From Legionellales bacterium (GTDB lineage: Bacteria > Pseudomonadota > Gammaproteobacteria > Berkiellales > Berkiellaceae), in assembly GCA_023266435.1 (NCBI GenBank), contig JAHFQF010000070.1, positions 1-10,566 of the forward strand: a DNA stretch of 10,566 bases, in the 5' to 3' direction. Positions 4,833 to 10,566 of this stretch are shown here, piece after piece. The translations under genes and the position numbers were made by a program. Position 1 is the first letter of the stretch, and each line of letters opens with the position of its first letter. The notes under the pieces are model-generated. The model ran no database searches, had not been told where the DNA came from, and saw nothing but the letters and a program-made list of their open reading frames with translations.

Positions 4833-6884
4833 TTACCGATCATGAAACCAGATCAAATCAGCGCCGGAGTTTTCCCCATCGGTTGAGGCTTGTAGCTCAA
4901 AATGGCGACCAATCAAATAATGCAATTGTACATTGCTTAAAGTGTCACCGAGACCGAGTTGATAATTCAAGTAAATTTGTTCAGTAATTTGCTTTCCTAA
5001 AATGACCGAGACATCATTTAAAGGTGATAAAGTTTCTTTGGTACCTATTTTAGTTTTCTTAGAGCCTGTGCCAGCTGTAGAGACTCTGATTTCATCCAGC
5101 TGTAAAGCGCTAGCAATTTGATTTTGTTTTCCGCCACCATCAAACCAATGCGTTAATTGATTAAAGGCGTCGAACATCATTTCTGCTTGTGCTTGAGAGG
5201 CTTGTTGAGTGCCTTTACCAAAGAGCAAATAGGACAGTACTTCGTCTTGTGGCAGGCTGGGTGTGGAGTAAAAATCTAATACAGGTGTATCAATATCACC
5301 TGAAATGTGAATGCCAACAACGAGCTGACCTTTGCTATTTACCTCCGGTGCATTGTTAATATTACGTTGTGCATTGACATTCAATGTTGGATTTAACCAA
5401 GACTGCCCATTATACATGAGATAACTGTCTACTAAATTCAGCTTGCGCGAGTAGCCATCATAGACGCCTTTTTCTAGTTGGATTTTACCAATGGCATTCA
5501 GGGTGCCTTGATGAGGTGCTTGTTGTAATTGTACTTTACCTTGTAAGTGGGTTTTTAGTCCTAAGCCTTCAAATTGATTATTAGGGCTTAAGAATAAAGT
5601 CACATTCACAACGGGAGACAGATGGCTGGAGAGCTTAGAAGGCGTATTGGTAGGCAGTAATGGGCTTGATTCAGTGCCAATTAATTGAATGTCTTTGGAC
5701 TGAGTCAGGTGTGCGCCAGAGCCTTTTAAGCGAATCATACTATTGTCTACAGTAATATTCCCGTGGATGATAGGCGGTCCGTCAGGAATTTTTTTAAACA
5801 GGAGATCTGGGCTCGCAATGAGTTTGGTAAAAGGCGTATTACTGAGTACTAGTTTGTTTCCCTCTAAATGCAGGGTGTATGCAGGAAAGTGTGAGGTCAG
5901 ATCCACGTCTCCAGTCAAAGAAAATGTGCCTGTGCCTAGACTGCCTTGGCCAGCCACATGCCAGACGTCATTTTGGCGATCTAATTGGGTGCTACGAAAA
6001 TTTAATGCAGTGTGGTTTGCTCGATTATCCACAGTAAAATTTAAAGTCGCTTGATCGGGAGTGATTTGTCTCCAAGTACCGTGAGATTTCGCATTATAAA
6101 GATAGTTTTGATTTAAAAATTTGAAGCTTTTCAAATCAATGTTCCAATCTACTTCGGCTAAAGTAGCAAAGTTTGCTTTAACAAAGACGCTATTTTTACC
6201 AATCGAGAGATTGGTGTGCACATAATCTAATTGCTTTTGATGCCAGGCTAGATCAAAAAATCCTGAAATCGGTTGGCCTTGATACAAGCCTTCGATGGTA
6301 GGGAAGTGTAAATGCCAATGACAGGCTTCTTTACATTGTAGGGTTAGCGTACCGTTTCCGCGACTATTGTGGGTATTAGAGGCTCGCATGAAAAAAGCAA
6401 AATCTTTCCAAGCAATGTTAAAAGAACCTCCATGCAGCCAATCTAAATCACCTTGGGCAAACAGTTGTCCTTTAGGGCCATCAATGCGCAGGCTTTTTAC
6501 TACCCAATGGCTGTCTAGACGATAACCATCTAGTGTAATGCTATCTAGATGCGTTTGGATGGCATTGTAGGTATACACTAGGTGGGTTGCAGACAGCGTC
6601 TCAAGATAAATCGGCAGTTGCTCATGATGCCAACCATAGCGTAACGTACCCCACCAATCGGCTTTCAACTGGATTTTATCAGCAGAGAGCTCACCATACT
6701 TAGGATGCGTCATTTTGAAGTCAGTCAGTTCAAATCCTTGCCATAAATTACCCTCTATGTGTTTTGCTTGGGCAAACTCTGGCATTAACCAATGAATCGT
6801 GGTTGTTGAATAGACAAGCGCAACGCCGATCAGAATACAGCCAACTAACAGTAAAAAGAGGACTTGTAGCAGAGCTCTAAACAT
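4833..6884 (-). CDS. tamB: TamB-type translocation and assembly module protein, short form
   Basis: A 683-aa protein with an N-terminal membrane anchor (about residues 5-26, FRALLQVLFLLLVGCILIGV) and then a long beta-rich periplasmic part. The early IEGNLWQGFELTDFKM (43-58) is typical of AsmA/TamB N-termini. The C-terminal TamB (DUF490) domain covers about 425-683, with TPSLPQDEVLSYLLFGK (541-557) and YQLGLGDTLSNVQLHYLIGR (641-660) as hallmarks. TamB spans the periplasm from the inner membrane, works with the outer-membrane Omp85 protein TamA, and takes part in outer-membrane protein assembly and/or phospholipid transport. E. coli TamB has 1259 residues; this one is about half that, and since both ends are intact the middle beta-groove is shortened. 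Cys184 and Cys188 lie in the periplasmic part. tamA is not next to it. The ATG has a weak RBS but a good promoter 35 bp upstream. Confidence 0.9.
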   Translation of the reverse strand: MFRALLQVLFLLLVGCILIGVALVYSTTTIHWLMPEFAQAKHIEGNLWQGFELTDFKMTHPKYGELSADKIQLKADWWGTLRYGWHHEQLPIYLETLSATHLVYTYNAIQTHLDSITLDGYRLDSHWVVKSLRIDGPKGQLFAQGDLDWLHGGSFNIAWKDFAFFMRASNTHNSRGNGTLTLQCKEACHWHLHFPTIEGLYQGQPISGFFDLAWHQKQLDYVHTNLSIGKNSVFVKANFATLAEVDWNIDLKSFKFLNQNYLYNAKSHGTWRQITPDQATLNFTVDNRANHTALNFRSTQLDRQNDVWHVAGQGSLGTGTFSLTGDVDLTSHFPAYTLHLEGNKLVLSNTPFTKLIASPDLLFKKIPDGPPIIHGNITVDNSMIRLKGSGAHLTQSKDIQLIGTESSPLLPTNTPSKLSSHLSPVVNVTLFLSPNNQFEGLGLKTHLQGKVQLQQAPHQGTLNAIGKIQLEKGVYDGYSRKLNLVDSYLMYNGQSWLNPTLNVNAQRNINNAPEVNSKGQLVVGIHISGDIDTPVLDFYSTPSLPQDEVLSYLLFGKGTQQASQAQAEMMFDAFNQLTHWFDGGGKQNQIASALQLDEIRVSTAGTGSKKTKIGTKETLSPLNDVSVILGKQITEQIYLNYQLGLGDTLSNVQLHYLIGRHFELQASTDGENSGADLIWFHDR

Positions 6885-6918
6885 AATCGCTATTAAATCA
6901 TATAGAAGCTAAGTAGCC

Positions 6919-6947
6919 ATACTAAGCGATTACTAGCCCCCTTTCAA
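6919..6947 (-). promoter_or_regulatory. Predicted sigma-70-type promoter for tamB
   Basis: On the minus strand TTGAAA (6947-6942) and TAGTAT (6924-6919) are separated by 17 bp, with the -10 ending 34 bp before the tamB ATG. It lies wholly in the 80-bp gap after the 152-aa gene, so tamB can be transcribed independently of it. Confidence 0.5.
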
Positions 6948-6964
6948 CAGGCGTGTTCATTAAC

Positions 6965-7423
6965 TTATTCCGGGATAGGTGAGCAGCGCTGCACTTGCTT
7001 GGGTTCATTAGATACAGATAAGTGCTGGACAGTTCCAAAATGAGTTTTTCGGCCAAAGCTGTCTGCGGCAGGCACAATGGGAGCAATCTGAGGTGCAGGT
7101 AATTGCTCTTTTAAACTTTGGATTGCGTGCAAAAAAGTCTCTAATGGATCGCGTAAGGATTGTTGCCCGTTTGCCTGTGTCGTTAATTGTGCTTGCAGTG
7201 CTTGTAGGGATGCAAGCACTGCGTCAGCAGGCTCTATTAATAACGTTTGTCTAAGGGTATTAAACTGTAGGTCAGCTTGTTTAAGCAAGCTGCAAAGGCT
7301 GCCCCATTGCTCAGAAAGTGTACTGTTTTGCGTGAGTGCTTGTTGGGAGTCAGGATCTTGCTGAGAGAGTGCTCCAAAAAATGTATTTGCAGCGTGGTGT
7401 AGGGCTTGTGTATTAATCGGCAT
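6965..7423 (-). CDS. Unknown 152-aa Gln-rich helical protein
   Basis: I do not recognise this small protein. It is Gln-rich (about 20 of 152), with three likely helices (about residues 4-22, 35-62 and 66-84) and one at 89-106. A Pro-rich linker follows (PAPQIAPIVPAA, 109-120), then a polar tail. No signal peptide or membrane span is visible. The chosen ATG at 7423 has GGAG 8 nt upstream. A longer reading starts at 7582 (ATGATG, with AGGAG 5 nt before it, only 18 nt after the stop of the upstream gene) and would give 205 residues. I prefer the shorter one because the extra 53 residues run through hairpins and a solo end of the repeat element, which look like intergenic DNA. The gene lies between the large repeat-protein gene and tamB on the same strand. 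Confidence 0.65.
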   Translation of the reverse strand: MPINTQALHHAANTFFGALSQQDPDSQQALTQNSTLSEQWGSLCSLLKQADLQFNTLRQTLLIEPADAVLASLQALQAQLTTQANGQQSLRDPLETFLHAIQSLKEQLPAPQIAPIVPAADSFGRKTHFGTVQHLSVSNEPKQVQRCSPIPE

Positions 7424-7469
7424 AGTAACAACTCCAACTTTATAAAATTCTGGGCACAGGATATAGGAT

Positions 7470-7568
7470 TTGCTCACGAGGAGCAATGCCAAGTCACCCC
7501 GATTGCGATTTTGAAGCATCTTGAGTATATTTTGAGGCCAAATGGCCTTTAGCCCCCACGCCGGGGGC
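7470..7568 (-). other. Three hairpins in the leader of the 152-aa gene
   Basis: Three perfect inverted repeats lie between the large gene and the small one: GCCCCC/GGGGGC (7552-7557 with 7563-7568, 5-nt loop), AGGCC/GGCCT (7535-7539 with 7544-7548, AAAT loop) and TTGCTC/GAGCAA (7470-7475 with 7481-7486, 5-nt loop). None is followed by a U-tract on the minus strand, so they are not canonical intrinsic terminators. They may protect the mRNA end, act as an attenuator, or be part of a repeat remnant, since a solo element end sits between them. Confidence 0.45.
7508..7529 (+). repeat. Solo end of the 163-bp MITE-like element
   Basis: These 22 bases match the right end of element copy 2 (663-684) at 21 positions; only one G of the terminal GGG run is changed to A. 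No matching left end or interior is seen nearby, so this is a remnant or a solo terminal repeat. On the minus strand, in frame with the long form of the 152-aa gene, it reads NILKMLQN, closely matching the NIPKILRN peptide given by copy 1. Confidence 0.7.
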
Positions 7569-7600
7569 GGGCATTGCATCATGAATACTCCTGGCTGAAA

Positions 7601-10566
7601 CTAGCGCACTCTGATGCGTTGACGGGCACAAGATTGTGTCTGTGATTTGCTGTCGTTGCAGTAGGCTCTCCGTGATTGTCTAGGAGGCACAACATACTGA
7701 ATTTTCTGATTAAAATAACTGCTGCTCAGTGGCTGACAATTCCGCTTTTTCTGCAAATCAAATTGATTCACAATGGCTAGTGCCGAAAGTATTCGATTGA
7801 AAGTAGGATCGAGTATCTCGAGCACATCAGATCTGAGATAAGGTTTTAAATCTTCTCTTCTCATCAATAAATCTTTCCAAAATCTCCGACCAGACTCACT
7901 TTTCTGTAAAAATGAAAATAGTGTATCTTGACTGATACGTTTTCTTTGTTCATCTACTAAAAATAAAGCTTGGGGAGTGATTTTTTCGTATTCAGCTGGG
8001 TTTTGAATCAATAAGTTTTCTAATATTTCTATGCCTGCCTCATTCTGTGTACAGTGACTTAACACTGAAGTAGAATCTTGAGTGTTATTTTTTGGAATAG
8101 TAGCGCTCAACGCTGTAATAGAAATCTCTTGATATAACGCTGGTCTTCTTTCAAATAAAGTTTTCAAAAACCCTATGGTAATTGGAGATCTGCTAGCGAG
8201 CATGGTTAAAAGAGGGCATCTGATTTCAGCGTTTTTTCTGTCAAAAAAAGATAAAGTCAATAAGTCATGTGCGCTCACTAATTCATAAAACCGAGGGTTG
8301 CTATCAAAAATATTTTTCAGGAGCACTGGATCGGCATCCAACAGATGCTGCAGGACTGAGCTGCCTGAAAAACCGGATACCTTCTGGCCATGCGATTGCA
8401 GCAACGCTGCAAGCGTGATTTTCTGGGATAAGCCAGGATCAGCGTCAAACCATTCATTTAAAAATTGCCTAGCTCTTGGAGTTATACTCAAGCGATATAG
8501 CACGGATGCTTTATGGGATTGATCAATATCTTTTTTGTTGCGACATAATTCTTCAGAGGAAATATTTCTGAAACAAGCAGTATTTTGTTGCAGTAAGGTG
8601 CTTAAAAACTCTATGCCTGCATGAGTCTGCACAAGATACCATAAAGGGGTTGTCCCATTCTGCTCACCCTGCCAAGTCAAGCATAATTTTTCAGCTGTGG
8701 CATGCTGATATAAATCAGGACGAATATGAAATATTGTTTTTAAGGTTTTTACGCCAATATCATCTGCCAGATAGGCGCATAAGCATCCAAAGACACTAAA
8801 TTTTGCCAAATTAAACTTAAATAAAGACTCTGGGGTGATCTCTAGGGAAAGCTTTGTATTATACCTAAATAGTTCTAATAAAAATTTCGCACCATCAATA
8901 AATGTTGCAATCAAATCGAGCGTTGATTGACCTTCGCAGCCAGCAGAACTCACTCTGGTAGCTAAACTTTCCATTGTTACATGTTGATATAATGTGGGAT
9001 TCGCTGTAAATATTTTCTGGATCAGAGTGAGACGAGCTGGCTGGTTAGGCCATCTAATTAAAGCGTCAAAAGCACAGAGAAAACCAGTAGAGCTATTAGG
9101 CAATGGGAACGGTCTAAACAGTGCTTCATGAGAGATCCTTTCACAAATAGAGGGATTTTTGTCAATGAGCTTACTAAAAATTCCTAAACGTTGGTCCACA
9201 TAGGATAACATGTAAAGTAAATTGGTTTTGGAAACTATATCAAGTAAAAGTGGCATGTCATTAGCAATGATATCAGCAAGACGTTGATATAAGCCTGGTG
9301 CTGAATCTAATATCCTTTTCATACAATCCATGTGATTGCCAAATAAAAAAACAAGGAGAGTAGTTTGTTGTGGTGGCCTAATACACAAAGCTTTAGCCAA
9401 AATAGAGAGCTCGCTCTCGGTGAAGCTGGCAGCTCTACGCTCTATGTACTCGGCTACAAACCGCAACCCGGCTTCCGTAAAACTTACACAAAAAATCAAT
9501 GGCCAGTGTTTTCCTTTGAGGTTCGGAGCACCATGAAAAACAGAGCATAATTGATTCAGAGAAACTTTGTCATACCAGCCTGGATCGCGGCTTAAACGCT
9601 CAACAAATGCTTGTACCGGCGTGGTGGTACCCACTAAACTATATAGTGGCAGCGGTTGATTCTCTGGAAAATCAGCGCTCTTTTGTGGTAAAATTTGTTC
9701 CCAAGCTTGACGCTTAAGCATCGAACGTAATACAGATGAGTTTTCTAATACTCTCAAAACAACAGGATATGCTTCTGGGCTGAAATCAAGATGTCGCACT
9801 TGAAAATCTGACAGTGTTTTAACGATAGTTTGTTTTTTATTAAAATATGCCTCTATGGCATCTAGACACTCGCGGGTCGAATCTAGCACTGCCAGAAAAA
9901 TAGACATTCTTTCTGGGGAATGAAGGATATGTTGGTACACAGTAGTACCGTCTTCTAAAACAGTATCTAAAATCTCGCCAAGCTTAGGATGTTTTAATAA
10001 GCTTTTCACATTCTCAAGGGTGAAGGTTTCTTCCAAAAGTAATTTTTCAGCATAAGTCTTAAATTTCGATGGTGCTTGAGCTGGATGCGAAGCCTGGGGT
10101 ATTGTCGCTGCTGACGTAGTGGCGGCAGGAATTTTGGATATTTTTGGTTTTTTCTGCTGCTTTGTGGCGGATTTGAGCGCTGCTGTAGGTGTTTGTGAGG
10201 TTGGTGAAACCTGAGTGGGTGCAGGCGCAGCAACTATCTCAATCTGAGCTGGCGCCGGAGCTGCTTCAGCTGTGCCTGAATCCCTCTCACAAGCAGCCTG
10301 TTTTTTCTGTTCGACACGCTGTTTATTTTGTATAAACTTGTCAAAATCAGATGGGTCACCATTGAGTTTCGTCACAAAAATATCGATTGCTTGCTGCCTG
10401 TTTCCAGCTTCTAATAGTCTAAACATTTCATTTTTCCATGCGTTTAAATCTACTGGTTTAGCTGCTGCAGCGGCTTCTGTAGCCGAAGCCTCCGCCTCTG
10501 TTTGCTTCAGGGCAGGGGATGCACATGATTTCAAAACACGTTCAATTTTGCTTAACTCTCTAGGAA
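7601..10566 (-). CDS. Large alpha-helical repeat (solenoid) protein, 5' end outside the window
   Basis: The frame is open to the window edge. A TTG at 10534 would give 977 residues, but ten more sense codons precede it, so the true start is probably outside; numbering below is from that TTG. Residues 1-85 are an Ala-rich start and a helical segment (LNAWKNEMFRLLEAGNRQQA). Residues 88-158 are an Ala/Pro/Thr/Lys-rich, probably disordered linker. Residues 160-300 are helical. Residues 312-900 hold about 13 degenerate tandem repeats of 44-52 residues, with the core LF-x3-P-x-LYQ-x-IT-x-E-x-L. Several contain ankyrin-like turns (GTTPLWYLVQTHAGIEFLSTLL, 627-648, split by insertions). The tail (928-977) is basic and Cys-containing. 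There is no signal peptide, membrane span or catalytic motif. A protein-binding scaffold or secreted effector is plausible, by analogy with large repeat proteins of intracellular bacteria, but unproven. Confidence 0.85.
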   Translation of the reverse strand, partial: PRELSKIERVLKSCASPALKQTEAEASATEAAAAAKPVDLNAWKNEMFRLLEAGNRQQAIDIFVTKLNGDPSDFDKFIQNKQRVEQKKQAACERDSGTAEAAPAPAQIEIVAAPAPTQVSPTSQTPTAALKSATKQQKKPKISKIPAATTSAATIPQASHPAQAPSKFKTYAEKLLLEETFTLENVKSLLKHPKLGEILDTVLEDGTTVYQHILHSPERMSIFLAVLDSTRECLDAIEAYFNKKQTIVKTLSDFQVRHLDFSPEAYPVVLRVLENSSVLRSMLKRQAWEQILPQKSADFPENQPLPLYSLVGTTTPVQAFVERLSRDPGWYDKVSLNQLCSVFHGAPNLKGKHWPLIFCVSFTEAGLRFVAEYIERRAASFTESELSILAKALCIRPPQQTTLLVFLFGNHMDCMKRILDSAPGLYQRLADIIANDMPLLLDIVSKTNLLYMLSYVDQRLGIFSKLIDKNPSICERISHEALFRPFPLPNSSTGFLCAFDALIRWPNQPARLTLIQKIFTANPTLYQHVTMESLATRVSSAGCEGQSTLDLIATFIDGAKFLLELFRYNTKLSLEITPESLFKFNLAKFSVFGCLCAYLADDIGVKTLKTIFHIRPDLYQHATAEKLCLTWQGEQNGTTPLWYLVQTHAGIEFLSTLLQQNTACFRNISSEELCRNKKDIDQSHKASVLYRLSITPRARQFLNEWFDADPGLSQKITLAALLQSHGQKVSGFSGSSVLQHLLDADPVLLKNIFDSNPRFYELVSAHDLLTLSFFDRKNAEIRCPLLTMLASRSPITIGFLKTLFERRPALYQEISITALSATIPKNNTQDSTSVLSHCTQNEAGIEILENLLIQNPAEYEKITPQALFLVDEQRKRISQDTLFSFLQKSESGRRFWKDLLMRREDLKPYLRSDVLEILDPTFNRILSALAIVNQFDLQKKRNCQPLSSSYFNQKIQYVVPPRQSRRAYCNDSKSQTQSCARQRIRVR
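7835..9601 (-). repeat. Protein-level tandem repeats (about 13 x 48 residues)
   Basis: Within the large protein, matching segments begin near residues 312, 362, 406, 454, 506, 553, 599, 645, 693, 740, 791, 839 and 887. Examples are IFTANPTLYQHVTMESL, IFHIRPDLYQHATAEKL, IFDSNPRFYELVSAHDL, LFERRPALYQEISITAL and LLIQNPAEYEKITPQAL. Spacing is 44-52 residues. The repeats are obvious in protein but not in DNA, so the duplications are old. Each unit probably forms two or three helices of a solenoid. Confidence 0.75.

Noticed and set aside
4733..4987. 84-codon plus-strand reading frame
   Set aside because: It runs antisense across the end of tamB, and its product has no recognisable features; tamB conservation explains the region.
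5743..6054. 103-codon plus-strand reading frame inside tamB
   Set aside because: It is antisense to a clear TamB coding region and has no RBS or family resemblance.
10006..10233. 75-codon minus-strand frame rich in His, Gln, Arg and Pro
   Set aside because: It is a shifted-frame reading of the Ala/Pro-rich linker of the large repeat protein; low-complexity DNA keeps other frames open.

Overview
The window looks like the chromosome of a gammaproteobacterium. The evidence is a full-length RpoS-type sigma factor that closely follows the enterobacterial protein, and a TamB-type envelope protein. DNA is moderately AT-rich by eye. A eukaryote-like tubulin-tyrosine-ligase-fold (TTL) protein, a very large repeat-built protein and several lineage-specific helical proteins fit a host-associated or protist-associated lineage such as Legionellales (Legionella, Coxiella, Berkiella-like). 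That placement is inference; no rRNA or species marker is present.

Layout. (1) 1-394: the 3' end of a gene of unknown function, whose last codons and stop lie inside a repeat. (2) 361-684: two tandem 163-bp copies of a MITE-like long-palindromic element sharing their junction. (3) 784-1794: a 336-aa unknown protein whose C-terminal third is a diverged paralogue of gene 1. Its TAG stop is followed by an in-frame, coding-like acidic stretch to 1872. (4) 1984-3504: a MarR-type regulator followed 36 nt later by rpoS, probably cotranscribed, with a nested dyad over the MarR leader. (5) 3674-4645: the TTL/ATP-grasp protein, with possible promoters upstream. (6) 4646-4832: a 187-bp gap between convergent genes in which I see no convincing terminator. 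(7) 4833-6884, minus strand: a short TamB with its own good promoter. (8) 6965-7423, minus strand: a small Gln-rich helical protein. Its leader contains a solo end of the same repeat element and three hairpins. (9) 7601 to the window edge, minus strand: a protein of at least 977 aa made of about 13 degenerate ~48-residue alpha-helical repeats, open at its 5' end.

How the parts may work together. RpoS would direct the stationary or transmission-phase programme, and MarR could tune it. The TTL-like enzyme and the helical-solenoid protein are the best candidates for proteins acting on a eukaryotic host, but no secretion signal is proven here. TamB belongs to outer-membrane biogenesis; its usual partner TamA is not in the window.

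The most unusual sequence-level signal is the repeat element. All four ends of the two full copies, read inward, encode the same short peptide (IPK-x-L/F-Q/R-N) followed by a stop. One copy supplies the tail of gene 1, and a solo end could be translated in the same frame at the N-terminus of gene 8.
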